Positions 39,658 through 48,044 of a stretch of 64,000 nucleotides of DNA are shown piece after piece. How positions within the stretch are numbered: position 1 is the stretch's first letter; every line of letters begins with the position of its first letter. Below the pieces are notes generated by a model. The model was given only the letters and a program-made list of their open reading frames with translations, was not told the origin of the DNA and made no database searches. The position numbers and the translations under genes are program-made. Origin of the DNA: Bailinhaonella thermotolerans (lineage in GTDB: Bacteria; Actinomycetota; Actinomycetes; Streptosporangiales; Streptosporangiaceae); the NCBI RefSeq assembly GCF_003594875.1, contig NZ_QZEY01000002.1:372001-436000 (forward strand), in the 5' to 3' direction.

Positions 39658-40695
39658 TCAGCGGGCGGAGTGCTCGTGGACGAACTCGGTCAGGCGGGTG
39701 AGCTGGTCCGGGTCGGTGTTGGGGAGCACGCCGTGGCCGAGGTTGAAGACGTGGCCCTCGGCGGTGCGGCCCCGGGCGAGCACGTCGCGGGCGCGGCGCT
39801 CGACGACCTCCCAGGGGGCGAACAGCACGGCCGGGTCGAGGTTGCCCTGCAGGGCCTTGCCCGGGTCCACGCGCCGGGCGGCCTCGTCGAGGGACACGCG
39901 CCAGTCCACGCCCACCACGTCGGCGCCCGCCTCGCCCATGAGGCGCAGCAGCTCGCCGGTGCCCACGCCGAAGTGGATGCGCGGCACGTCCAGGTCGGCC
40001 AGGCCCTCGAAGACGCGGCGGCTGTGCGGCAGGACGTATGTCCGGTAGTCCTCGGGCGCGACGGCGCCGACCCAGGAGTCGAAGAGCTGGATCGCCGACG
40101 CGCCCGCCCCGACCTGGATGCGCAGCCACTCCAGGGTGATGTCGGTGAGCCGGTCCATGAGCGAGTTCCACAGCTCGGGCTCGCCGTACATCATGGCCTT
40201 GGTGCGCTCGTGGTTCTTCGACGGCCCGCCCTCGATCAGGTAGGACGCGAGCGTGAACGGCCCGCCCGCGAAACCGATCAGCGGCGTCGCCCCCAGCTCC
40301 TTGACCAGCGCGCCGATGGCCTCGGTGATGTACGGCACGTCGCCGGGCTCGATCGGGCGCAGCCGGCGCACGTCGGCGGCGTCGCGGATCGGGGCGGCCA
40401 CCACCGGGCCCACCCCGGGCTTGATGTCCAGGTCCACGCCGATCGCGCGCAGCGGCACCACGATGTCGCTGAAGAAGATCGCGGCGTCCACGGAGTAGCG
40501 CCGCACCGGCTGCATCGTGATCTCCACGACCATGTCCGGCCGCGTGCAGGCCGTGAGCATCGGCACGCCCTCGCGGACGGCGCGGTATTCGGGCAGCGAG
40601 CGGCCCGCCTGGCGCATGTACCAGACGGGGGTGTACGGCACGGCCTGGCGCTGGCAGGCGCGCAGGAACGGAGAGTCGGCGAGCTCAGATGTCAC
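39658..40695 (-). CDS. hemE: Uroporphyrinogen decarboxylase HemE
   Basis: This 345-residue cytosolic enzyme removes four carboxyl groups from uroporphyrinogen III to give coproporphyrinogen III, the substrate of the HemY in this window. The signature [16 protein letters not shown] is at the N-terminus, with [34 protein letters not shown] and [14 protein letters not shown] further on. The GTG at 40695 gives the standard N-terminus and has GAGGG close upstream; the longer open frame is leader. It is divergent from the DUF3000 gene. Confidence 0.96.
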   Translation of the reverse strand: MTSELADSPFLRACQRQAVPYTPVWYMRQAGRSLPEYRAVREGVPMLTACTRPDMVVEITMQPVRRYSVDAAIFFSDIVVPLRAIGVDLDIKPGVGPVVAAPIRDAADVRRLRPIEPGDVPYITEAIGALVKELGATPLIGFAGGPFTLASYLIEGGPSKNHERTKAMMYGEPELWNSLMDRLTDITLEWLRIQVGAGASAIQLFDSWVGAVAPEDYRTYVLPHSRRVFEGLADLDVPRIHFGVGTGELLRLMGEAGADVVGVDWRVSLDEAARRVDPGKALQGNLDPAVLFAPWEVVERRARDVLARGRTAEGHVFNLGHGVLPNTDPDQLTRLTEFVHEHSAR

Positions 40696-41090
40696 ACCCT
40701 CGATCGTCCCACAAGGTCCCCTCGCCCCGGTCGCCGGTCCGGGGTGCCCGCGGCCGCCCGGCGTCGCGCCCGAATTGAGACAAACAACTTTCGGACACGC
40801 CGCGCGGGCTCCCCCCAAATGCCGCCCTGACGTGTCAACGTCGGATCACGAACACGACGAAAGGCAAGCCCGAGATGAACCTCTCTCCCCCGCGTCGAAG
40901 CCGGCCCCGCGCCGCCGCCGGCGAGGATCGCGTGTTCGGGCGGACTGGGCGCCCCTCCGGGCGCCACGAGCCGGCGGTCGCCTGATCGGCCTCCATGACC
41001 CCCTCTCCTGGTTCTCCCGCCATCACGGGATCCCGGCCCTCCGGCGAGCCCGAACGTCCCTCATCCGCTCCGACGACCTACCCTTCGCAC
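40696..41090. other. 395-base divergent region between hemE and DUF3000 gene
   Basis: The gap holds a small possible gene (40875-40985, listed separately), an inverted repeat GACGT/ACGTC spaced by four bases at 40829-40842, and GGCGCC pairs near 40950-40965. The stretch around 40770-40800 is the least GC-rich part and the likeliest promoter zone for either side; no confident -10/-35 pair was found. Confidence 0.45.
40875..40985 (+). CDS. Possible 36-residue small protein
   Basis: An ATG at 40875 opens a 36-codon frame rich in Arg, Pro and Gly, containing EDRVFGRTGRPSGRHEP and ending at TGA 40983-40985. AAAGG lies 11 bases upstream, a little far. The product is very basic and could be a leader peptide or a small ribonucleoprotein-type factor, or may not be translated at all. 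I do not recognise it. It runs in the same direction as the DUF3000 gene, about 105 bases before it. Confidence 0.3.
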   Translation: MNLSPPRRSRPRAAAGEDRVFGRTGRPSGRHEPAVA

Positions 41091-41684
41091 ATGACCCTCG
41101 GTGACACACCCCGCCCGCCCGCCGTATTCGAGCGCGCGGTCGCGAGCCTGCGCGAGGCGCGGATCCGCCCCGAGGTCGAGCTGGAGGACATCCCCGCCCC
41201 CCAGCGCCTGGCCCCCTATGCGGCGGCGCTCGCCGCCACCGTCTACCGTGATGACGTGGACTTGGCGGTGGGACGGTTGATCGTGCTCTACGACCCGGAC
41301 GGGCAGCGCGGCTGGGACGGCGCGTTCCGCCTGGTCGCGTACGTCCGCGCCGACATGGAGCCGGAGATCACCGAGGACCCGCTGCTCGGCCCCGTCGTGT
41401 GGAGCTGGCTCACCGAGTCGCTCGACGGCAACGGCGCCGCGTTCAGCGCGGCCGGCGGCACGGTGACGCGTGCCGTCTCCGAGGGCTTCGGCGACAAGAG
41501 CGGCGATCCCCCCACGACCGAGCTGGAGCTGCGCGCCTCCTGGTCCCCCGCGGACGAGGAGCTGGCCGCGCACGTCTCCGCCTGGTGCGACCTGATGTGC
41601 ATGGCCGCCGGCATGCCGCCGGTGCCCGACGGCGTCACCCCCCTGGGCGGGGGGCCCGACCGCGGGGGGCGTCACGGACGCTGA
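41091..41684 (+). CDS. DUF3000 protein
   Basis: This 197-residue cytosolic protein is of the DUF3000 family, found throughout actinobacteria between hemE and ribonuclease D. Recognisable blocks are FERAVASLREA at the start, IPAPQRLAPYAAALAA and LTESLDGNGAAFSAAGGTVTR, and late WCDLMCMAAGMPPVPDGV. The function is not known. It ends eight bases before the ribonuclease D start, so the two are one transcript. The C-terminal Gly-rich tail is not part of the conserved domain. Confidence 0.9.
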   Translation: MTLGDTPRPPAVFERAVASLREARIRPEVELEDIPAPQRLAPYAAALAATVYRDDVDLAVGRLIVLYDPDGQRGWDGAFRLVAYVRADMEPEITEDPLLGPVVWSWLTESLDGNGAAFSAAGGTVTRAVSEGFGDKSGDPPTTELELRASWSPADEELAAHVSAWCDLMCMAAGMPPVPDGVTPLGGGPDRGGRHGR

Positions 41685-41691
41685 GCACACC

Positions 41692-42912
41692 GTGCGGCCC
41701 GAGGCCATCCCCCTCCTCGAACCGCGCGAAGGGATTCCGCCGGTCACCGCCACGCAGCGGGGCCTGGACGCCGTCGTGCGCGCCTTCGCGGCGGGCCACG
41801 GCCCGGTCGCCGTGGACGCCGAGCGCGCCTCCGGCTACCGCTACAGCGGGCGCGCCTACCTGGTGCAGCTCCGCCGGGCGGGCTCGGGCACGGCGCTGAT
41901 CGACCCGATCGCCTGCCCGGACCTGTCCGACCTGGACGCGGCGCTGGCCGACGCGGAGGTCGTGCTGCACGCCGCCAACCAGGACCTGCCGTGCCTGGCC
42001 GAGGTCGGGTTCCGGCCGCGGCTGCTGTTCGACACCGAGCTGGCCGGCCGGCTGCTCGGCTACGAGCGCGTGGGGCTGGGCACGATGGTCGAGAACCTGC
42101 TCGGGCTGCGGCTGGAGAAGGGCCACTCGGCCGCCGACTGGTCCACGCGCCCGCTGCCCGAGGACTGGCTGCGCTACGCCGCCCTCGACGTCGAGGTGCT
42201 GATCGAGCTGCGCGACCTGCTGGCCGAGCAGCTCGCCGAGGAGGGCAAGCTGGAGTGGGCGGTCGAGGAGTTCGCCGCCGTGCTCAACGCCGTCCCCGCC
42301 CCGCCGCGCAGCGACCCGTGGCGGCGCACCTCCGGCATCCACCGGGTGCGCAACCGCCGGGCGCTGGCCGTGGTGCGGGAGCTGTGGACGCTGCGCGACC
42401 AGATCGCCCGTGAGGTGGACCTGGCCCCGGGCCGGGTGCTGCCGGACTCGGCGATCGTGACGGCCGCGATGGAGATGCCGCGCGGGGCCAAGTCGCTGAC
42501 CGCGATCACGCCGTTCACCGGGCGGGTGGCCCGGCGCCACCTCCAGTCCTGGCTCTCGGCGATCAACCGGGCCCGGACGCTGCCGGAGTCGGTGCTGCCC
42601 CAGTCGGCCGGTCCGGGCGAGGGCCCGCCCCCGGCCAACCGCTGGGCCGACCGCGACCCGGCCGCCGCGCGCCGCCTGTCGGCCGCCCGCACGGCCGTCG
42701 CCGCGCTCGCCGACGAGCACCGCATGCCCACGGAGAACCTGCTCCAGCCCGACGCGGTCCGCCGCCTCACCTGGGAGCCCCCGGACCCGGTGACCGACCT
42801 GTCGGTCGCGGACCGCCTCCGCTCCCTCGGCGCCCGCGAGTGGCAGATCGCCCTGACCGCCCACCCGATCGCCAAGGCCCTGTCCAGGCTGGAGGCCAAG
42901 GGCGAGGCCTGA
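41692..42912 (+). CDS. rnd: Ribonuclease D-like 3'-5' exonuclease with HRDC domain
   Basis: This 406-residue protein has a DEDD exonuclease domain (about 15-200). The acidic motifs are VDAERASGYRYSGRAYLVQL (Exo I, D-x-E), AANQDLPCLAEVGF (Exo II) and RYAALDVEVLIELRD (Exo III, Y...D form). An HRDC helical domain follows (about 215-295), and a C-terminal region resembles a second, weaker HRDC-like part. RNase D trims structured RNA 3' ends such as tRNA precursors. The start is GTG at 41692, directly after the DUF3000 stop. Confidence 0.93.
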   Translation: MRPEAIPLLEPREGIPPVTATQRGLDAVVRAFAAGHGPVAVDAERASGYRYSGRAYLVQLRRAGSGTALIDPIACPDLSDLDAALADAEVVLHAANQDLPCLAEVGFRPRLLFDTELAGRLLGYERVGLGTMVENLLGLRLEKGHSAADWSTRPLPEDWLRYAALDVEVLIELRDLLAEQLAEEGKLEWAVEEFAAVLNAVPAPPRSDPWRRTSGIHRVRNRRALAVVRELWTLRDQIAREVDLAPGRVLPDSAIVTAAMEMPRGAKSLTAITPFTGRVARRHLQSWLSAINRARTLPESVLPQSAGPGEGPPPANRWADRDPAAARRLSAARTAVAALADEHRMPTENLLQPDAVRRLTWEPPDPVTDLSVADRLRSLGAREWQIALTAHPIAKALSRLEAKGEA

Positions 42913-42998
42913 CTCCCGCACGCCGCCCGCCCGGCGGCTCCCGGCGCCGATCGGGAACCTCCCGGGCGGGGGCGGTGTAGGCAGGGCGGGAGGTCGTC

Positions 42999-43661
42999 AT
43001 GAACCGATTCACGCGCGTCGTGCTCGTGGCCGGGGTCCTGCTGGTCTCGGCTCTCGCGGGCGCGCCCGCCCGGGCGGGGGCGGGCAACTGGGCGGTCACG
43101 TATCTGGACCCGCTGCCCGCCCGGTTCCAGCCGGACCGGGGGTACACCATCGGGTACTGGGTGCTCCAGCACGGCGACCACCCCTACTCCGGGCCGGAGG
43201 CCGACATGCGGACCGCGTTGCGGCTGACCGGGCCGCAGGGGCGGCGGCTGGAGTTCGCGGGCCTCGCGCTGCGGGAGAAGGCGCACTACGCGGCCGCGAT
43301 CGCGGTGCCCCGCGGCGTCTGGCGGGTCGAGGGGATCCAGGGCCCGTTCGAGCCGTTCGAGGTCGGCACGCTGACCGTGCCCGGCGCGATGCGGTTCAAC
43401 GACCCCGGGCGGATCCCGAGGAGCGACTTCTGGCGCGACGAGTGGGACGTCATCCGCCCGCCGCTCGACCGCGAGGGCCGCTTCGTCGGGTACGGCGTGC
43501 CGCCCGCGGGCGCCCCCGCCGCCGCCCCGGGCCCGGCCAGGGCGTCCGCCGGAGGGGCGGGCCTCACGCCGTACGCCGTCGCCGGGATCGCCGCCCTGGC
43601 GCTCCTGGTCCTCGCCGGCGCGGCCGTACGCCTCCGCCCGCGCCTCGCCCGCCGTCGCTGA
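42999..43661 (+). CDS. Exported membrane-anchored protein of unknown function
   Basis: This 220-residue protein has a signal peptide (about 1-27, ending ARAGA), an external beta-rich domain (about 28-165) with WAVTYLDPLPARFQPDRGY and YTIGYWVLQHG, a Pro/Ala linker, and a C-terminal membrane helix followed by an Arg-rich tail. This is the layout of type I anchored surface proteins. The IGYWVLQHGDHPY element is reminiscent of copper-handling or cytochrome-assembly-associated envelope proteins in actinobacteria, but I cannot confirm that. The ATG at 42999 is preceded by GGGCGGGAGGTC, a good ribosome site. Confidence 0.75.
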   Translation: MNRFTRVVLVAGVLLVSALAGAPARAGAGNWAVTYLDPLPARFQPDRGYTIGYWVLQHGDHPYSGPEADMRTALRLTGPQGRRLEFAGLALREKAHYAAAIAVPRGVWRVEGIQGPFEPFEVGTLTVPGAMRFNDPGRIPRSDFWRDEWDVIRPPLDREGRFVGYGVPPAGAPAAAPGPARASAGGAGLTPYAVAGIAALALLVLAGAAVRLRPRLARRR

Positions 43662-43667
43662 GGCCGG

Positions 43668-43739
43668 TCTGAGGGCCGGGTCCGAGGGGCCGGGCCCGAG
43701 GGCCGGGCCTGAGAGGGGCCGGGTCCGAGAGGGGCCGGC
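43668..43739. repeat. Five imperfect copies of a GAGGGGCCGGG unit
   Basis: Units of 13-16 bases of the form YCYGAG(AG)GGGCCGGG follow one another after the stop of the 42999-43661 gene. They are irregular in length and do not encode anything obvious. They lie upstream of a strong hairpin between convergent genes. Confidence 0.65.
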
Positions 43740-43793
43740 TCCGGCTCTGACACGGGCGCCGAGGCCGACGCGGGCGCCGGCCGGGAAGGGAGC

Positions 43794-43827
43794 GGGGCCG
43801 GTCCCGCCTGGTGGCGGGGCCGGCCCC
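43794..43827. terminator. Hairpin before the fadJ stop
   Basis: Fifteen-base arms (43794-43808 and 43813-43827) pair with one G-T wobble around a TGGT loop. It lies between the convergent 42999-43661 gene and fadJ and is one of the strongest hairpins in the window. Confidence 0.72.
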
Positions 43828-43846
43828 GGGTCACGGCGCGGGCGCG

Positions 43847-45946
43847 CTACGGGAGGGAGGCGACGCCCTTGGGCAGGAAGCGGGCGCCGGTGGCCTGCTC
43901 GGCGACGCCGGTGCGGTCGAGGTACGGGGTGATGCCGCCCAGGTGGAACGGCCAGCCCGCGCCGAGGATCATGCACAGGTCGATGTCCTGCGCCTCGGCG
44001 ACGACGCCCTCGTCGAGCATGCGGCGGATCTCGTCGGCCAGGGCCGCGAGGACCCGGCCGCGCACCTCGTCGGCCGTGGACGGGTTCGTCCCGCCGGAGA
44101 AGATCTCGCGGACCTCCGGGTCGATCTGGAAGTCCGGGCCGTAGAAGCCGGACTTGCCCGCCGCGACGAGCTTGCCGAGGTTCTCCGAGACGTAGAAGCG
44201 CTCGGGGAAGGCGGCGTGCAGGGTCTCGGCGACGTGCAGCGCGACGGCCGGGCCGACGAGCTGGAGCAGCACGAAGGGCGACATGGGCAGGCCCAGCTCG
44301 TCCATCGCGTGGTCGGCGACCTCGATCGGGGTGCCCTCGTCCACGGCCTTGGCGACCTCGCCCATGAAGCGGGTGAGGATCCGGTTGACCACGAACGCGG
44401 GGGCGTCGGCGACCAGGACGGAGGACTTCTTCAGCGACTTGCCGACGGCGAACGCCGTGGCCAGCGTCTCGTCCGAGGTCTTCTCGCCCCGGATGACCTC
44501 CAGGAGCGGCAGGACCGCGACCGGGTTGAAGAAGTGGAAGCCCACGACCCGCTCGGGGTGCCGCAGCTTGGCCGCCATCTCGGTGATGGACAGCGAGGAG
44601 GTGTTGGTGGCGAGCACGCACTCGGCCGAGACGACCTCCTCGACCTCGGCGAACACCTGCTGCTTGACCGACATCTCCTCGAAGACCGCCTCGATGACGA
44701 AGTCGGCGTCGGCGAAGGCGTCCTTGGTCAGCGAGCCGGTCACCAGGGCCTTGAGCCGGTTGGCCTCGTCGGCCGAGATCCGGCCCTTGGCCAGCAGCTT
44801 GTCCACCTCGGCGGCGACGTACGCCACGCCCTTGTCCAGCCGGGACTGGTCCAGGTCGGTCATGACGACGGGCACCTGGAGGCGGCGCGCGAAGAGCAGG
44901 GCGAGCTGGGAGGCCATCAGGCCCGCGCCCACGACGCCGACCTTGGTGACCTTGCGCGCGAGGGACTTGTCCGGCGCGCCGACCGGCCGCTTGGCCCGGC
45001 GCTGCACCAGGTCGAAGGAGTACACCCCGGCCCGGAGCGGGTCCGACATGATCAGGTCGGCGAGCGCCCGGTCCTCGGCGGCGAAGCCCTCGTCCAGCGA
45101 CGCGGTCTTCGCGAGCGCGATCAGGTCCAGGGCCTTGTACGGCGCGGGCGAGGCGCCCCGCAGCTTCAGGTCCACCAGGCCGCGCGCGGCGGCCACGGCC
45201 GCGTCCCAGTCCCCGGCGTACGGCTCGCGCTCGACGGTGACGTCACCGGTGAGCACGCGGGCGGCCCAGCGCAGCGACTCCTCCAGGAAGTCGGCGGGCT
45301 CGAACATCGCGTCGGCGACGCCCAGCTCGAACGCCTGCGGGCCCTTGATCATGCGGTTCTGGTTGAGCGGGTTCTCGACGATCAGCTTGATCGCCTTCTC
45401 CGGCCCGACCAGCTTCGGCAGGAGCTGCGTGCCGCCCCAGCCCGGGACCAGGCCGAGGAAGCACTCCGGCAGCGACAGCGCGGGCACCCCGGAGGAGATC
45501 GTCCGGTAGTCGCAGTGCAGCGCGATCTCCAGGCCGCCGCCCATCGCCGCGCCGTTGACGAACGCGAACGAGGGCACGCCCAGCTCGCGGAACCGCTTGA
45601 ACACCGCGTGGCCGAAGGCGGCGATCGCCTCGGCCTCCTCGCGGGAGGTCACGGTCCCGATCTGCTTGAGGTCGGCGCCCACCGCGAAGATGAACGGCTT
45701 GCCGACGAGGCCGACGGCCGCGAGGTCCGACCGGGCCGCGATCGCGTCGAGCGCCTCGTTCAGCGAGAGCAGGCCCTTGGGCCCGAAGGTGTTGGGCTTG
45801 GTGTGGTCGAAGCCGTTGTCGAGCGTGATGAGGGCCATCGTGCCCGCGCCGTGCGGCAGCTCCACGTCGCGTACGAGGGCGCTGGTCACGACCTCGTCGC
45901 TCTCCCGCTCCAGCAGCAGGGAGCGCCAGGTGTCCATGTTGCTCAC
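43847..45946 (-). CDS. fadJ: Bifunctional enoyl-CoA hydratase / 3-hydroxyacyl-CoA dehydrogenase
   Basis: This 699-residue protein catalyses two steps of fatty-acid beta-oxidation. The crotonase domain (about 15-260) has NGAAMGGGLEIALHCDYR and SLPECFLGLVPGWGGT with the catalytic acids. The NAD-binding dehydrogenase (about 310-500) has VGVVGAGLMASQLAL and the catalytic histidine in VGFHFFNPVAVLPLLE. A C-terminal helical domain (about 505-699) follows. The GTG at 45946 overlaps the thiolase stop (GTGA) with GGGAGGG four bases upstream, so I take it over the ATG three codons inside. It works with the thiolase as the FadA/FadB-type complex. Confidence 0.94.
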   Translation of the reverse strand: MSNMDTWRSLLLERESDEVVTSALVRDVELPHGAGTMALITLDNGFDHTKPNTFGPKGLLSLNEALDAIAARSDLAAVGLVGKPFIFAVGADLKQIGTVTSREEAEAIAAFGHAVFKRFRELGVPSFAFVNGAAMGGGLEIALHCDYRTISSGVPALSLPECFLGLVPGWGGTQLLPKLVGPEKAIKLIVENPLNQNRMIKGPQAFELGVADAMFEPADFLEESLRWAARVLTGDVTVEREPYAGDWDAAVAAARGLVDLKLRGASPAPYKALDLIALAKTASLDEGFAAEDRALADLIMSDPLRAGVYSFDLVQRRAKRPVGAPDKSLARKVTKVGVVGAGLMASQLALLFARRLQVPVVMTDLDQSRLDKGVAYVAAEVDKLLAKGRISADEANRLKALVTGSLTKDAFADADFVIEAVFEEMSVKQQVFAEVEEVVSAECVLATNTSSLSITEMAAKLRHPERVVGFHFFNPVAVLPLLEVIRGEKTSDETLATAFAVGKSLKKSSVLVADAPAFVVNRILTRFMGEVAKAVDEGTPIEVADHAMDELGLPMSPFVLLQLVGPAVALHVAETLHAAFPERFYVSENLGKLVAAGKSGFYGPDFQIDPEVREIFSGGTNPSTADEVRGRVLAALADEIRRMLDEGVVAEAQDIDLCMILGAGWPFHLGGITPYLDRTGVAEQATGARFLPKGVASLP

Positions 45947-47142
45947 TTGCCCTCCCAGTGGGGGTTCTCCCAGATGACCGTGCCGCCCATGCCCATGCCG
46001 ACGCACATCGTGGTCAGGCCGTAGCGGACCTCGGGGTGCTCCTCGAAGTGGCGGGCGAGCTGGGTCATCAGGCGCACGCCGGAGGAGGCCAGCGGGTGCC
46101 CGAAGGCGATGGCGCCGCCGTACGGGTTGACCCGGGGGTCGTCGTCGGCCAGGCCGAAGTGGTCGAGGAAGGCGAGCACCTGGACGGCGAAGGCCTCGTT
46201 GATCTCGAAGAGGCCGATGTCGGAGATCGACAGCCCGGCCTGGCGCAGCGCGCGCTCGGTGGAGGGGATCGGGCCGACGCCCATCACCTCGGGGTCCACG
46301 CCCGCGAAGGCGTACGACACCAGGCGCATCCGGACCGGCAGGCCCAGCTCCCCGGCGACGTCGGCGGCGGCCACGATGCAGCCGGTCGCGCCGTCGTTGA
46401 TGCCCGAGGCGTTGCCGGCGGTGACGCGGCCGTGCGGGCGGAACGGGGTCTTCAGGCCGGCCAGGCCCTCCAGCGTGGTGCCGGGGCGCGGGGCCTCGTC
46501 CACGGTGGCCAGGCCCCAGCCCTCGGCGGCCTTGCGGGCGGCCATCGGGACCAGGTCCGGCTGGATCTTGCCGTCGGCGTACGCCTTGGCGACCTTCTCC
46601 TGGGAGGCGACGGCGTAGGCGTCGGCGCGCTCCTTGGTGATCGCCGGGTACCGGTCGTGCAGGTTCTCGGCGGTCATGCCCATGACCAGGGCGCTCGTGT
46701 CCACCAGCTTCTCGGCCAGGAACCGGGGGTTGGGGTCCACGCCCTCGCCCATCGGGTGGCGGCCCATGTGCTCCACGCCCCCGGCGATCGCCACGTCGTA
46801 GGCGCCGAAGGAGATGCCGCCGGCCACCGAGGTGACGGCGGTCATCGCGCCCGCGCACATGCGGTCGATGGCGAAGCCCGGCACCGACTTGGGCAGCCCG
46901 GCCAGCACGGCGGCGCTGCGGCCGATCGTCAGGCCCTGGTCGCCGATCTGGGTGGTGGCCGCGATGGCCACCTCGTCCACCCGCTCGGGCGGCAGGTTGG
47001 GGTTCCGCCGCATCAGTTCCCTGATGACCCGGATGACCAGGTCGTCGGCGCGCGTCTCGGCGTACAGGCCCTTGGGGCCCGACTTGCCGAACGGCGTGCG
47101 CACACCGTCGACGAATACGACGTCACGTGCTTGTCGTGGCAC
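45943..47142 (-). CDS. fadA: Acetyl-CoA C-acyltransferase (thiolase)
   Basis: This 399-residue thiolase makes the last beta-oxidation cut, releasing acetyl-CoA. The nucleophilic cysteine is in RMCAGAMTAVTS, with GGVEHMG, NEAFAVQ, the histidine loop GHPLASSG and the second cysteine in TMCVGMGMGG. The GTG start has GAGGAG six bases upstream. It is the first gene of the fadA-fadJ pair. The leader just upstream contains a 9-bp inverted repeat and a TetR-style half-palindrome, consistent with repression in the absence of fatty acids. Confidence 0.95.
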   Translation of the reverse strand: MPRQARDVVFVDGVRTPFGKSGPKGLYAETRADDLVIRVIRELMRRNPNLPPERVDEVAIAATTQIGDQGLTIGRSAAVLAGLPKSVPGFAIDRMCAGAMTAVTSVAGGISFGAYDVAIAGGVEHMGRHPMGEGVDPNPRFLAEKLVDTSALVMGMTAENLHDRYPAITKERADAYAVASQEKVAKAYADGKIQPDLVPMAARKAAEGWGLATVDEAPRPGTTLEGLAGLKTPFRPHGRVTAGNASGINDGATGCIVAAADVAGELGLPVRMRLVSYAFAGVDPEVMGVGPIPSTERALRQAGLSISDIGLFEINEAFAVQVLAFLDHFGLADDDPRVNPYGGAIAFGHPLASSGVRLMTQLARHFEEHPEVRYGLTTMCVGMGMGGTVIWENPHWEGK

Positions 47143-47153
47143 GGTCTGCTCCT

Positions 47154-47178
47154 CGTTGGTGGGTAGCCTCCACCAACG
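47154..47178 (-). promoter_or_regulatory. Inverted repeat in the fadA leader
   Basis: CGTTGGTGG (47154-47162) and CCACCAACG (47170-47178) are perfect 9-bp arms around seven bases, directly upstream of the fadA ribosome site. It could be an operator, or an RNA hairpin that affects translation. Confidence 0.65.
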
Positions 47179-47182
47179 AATG

Positions 47183-47196
47183 CTACTGGTCGGTAA
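47183..47196 (-). promoter_or_regulatory. TetR-type operator candidate upstream of fadA
   Basis: CTACTGGTCGGTAA has TAC...GTA half-sites like many TetR-family fatty-acid regulators of actinobacteria, and a further TACTGG follows at 47199. No regulator gene is adjacent. The match is by eye only. Confidence 0.45.
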
Positions 47197-47398
47197 CTAC
47201 TGGCGTGCGCACCCTCGGCGCTCGCGCGGGCCGCGCCCGGCGCCGTGCCCGCCGGACTCGGGAACGACACGAGCACCACGACCAGGCAGGCGAGCCTGTC
47301 ATCACGCGTGTCAGGCCGCCCGGCCCGGGTTCCGGGGCCGGTCACAGGCGATGGAGTCCTCTCTTGCCGGGAACGCCGCGCCGGTCCCTAATGTGTCT

Positions 47399-48043
47399 AT
47401 GGCCGCCGCGGGGCCCTATGAGCTTCCGGTCGCCGCCGCCATGGCGGTGGTGACCGTGACCAGCGCCCTCGTCACGTTCCTGTCCGTCATGGCCGCCGCG
47501 GAGGCCGTGGAGACCGACCGGCTGGCGGTCGTGCAGACCGTCCAGGTGGAGGCCGAGCGCACCAAGACCGACGCCCAGGTGCGCGGCGAGGGCCGCCGCC
47601 TGGGCCGGTACCGCTCCCTGGCGGCCGAGGCCGACGCGGAGGCCGCCGAAGACCCCGGCCGGGCCGCCGGGCTGCGCCGCCTGGCCCTGGAGTACGCCGC
47701 CGAGTCCCGCGTCGGCTATCTGGGCCCCTACGTCGCCTGGGACGGCGCGGAGTCCCGGCTCCGGTACGGCGAGCTGGCCGAGGCGCTGCGCCAGTCGGCC
47801 GACGCCTACTCCCCCGCCGCCGACCAGCCCGCGCGGACCGCCGCCCGCGCCGACGCCGAGCACGCCCGCTCCACCCGCCTGGCCATGGCCGCGGTCGCCC
47901 TGCTGGTGGTGCTGGTCGTGCTCACCGTGACCCGGATGGCCCACGTACGGCTGCGCGGGCCGCTACTGGTCGTCGCGGCGGCCTCGTACGCGCTGATCGC
48001 GGCCACCGTGGTGTGGCAGGCGTTCCTGTGGCAGGGGGCGTGA
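47399..48043 (+). CDS. Three-helix membrane protein with a central coiled coil
   Basis: This protein of about 214 residues has one membrane helix near the N-terminus (VAAAMAVVTVTSALVTFLSV). A long charged helical region follows (about 40-150, VETDRLAVVQTVQVEAERTK and following), then two closely spaced helices at the C-terminus. The next gene, one base after the stop, begins with the same layout: helix, charged coil, two helices. The two products probably interact. The start is uncertain: ATG 47399 lacks a ribosome site and could be leaderless, while GTG 47393 and ATG 47351 are alternatives. I do not recognise a family. Confidence 0.7.
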   Translation: MAAAGPYELPVAAAMAVVTVTSALVTFLSVMAAAEAVETDRLAVVQTVQVEAERTKTDAQVRGEGRRLGRYRSLAAEADAEAAEDPGRAAGLRRLALEYAAESRVGYLGPYVAWDGAESRLRYGELAEALRQSADAYSPAADQPARTAARADAEHARSTRLAMAAVALLVVLVVLTVTRMAHVRLRGPLLVVAAASYALIAATVVWQAFLWQGA

Positions 48044-48044
48044 C

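Noticed and set aside
43811-46024. A 737-codon open frame opposite fadJ
   Set aside because: Antisense shadow of a clear two-domain beta-oxidation enzyme.
43847-46858. A 1003-residue fusion of thiolase antisense sequence with fadJ
   Set aside because: The frame upstream of 45946 is a shadow of the thiolase gene; the GTG with GGGAGGG at 45946 is the natural start.
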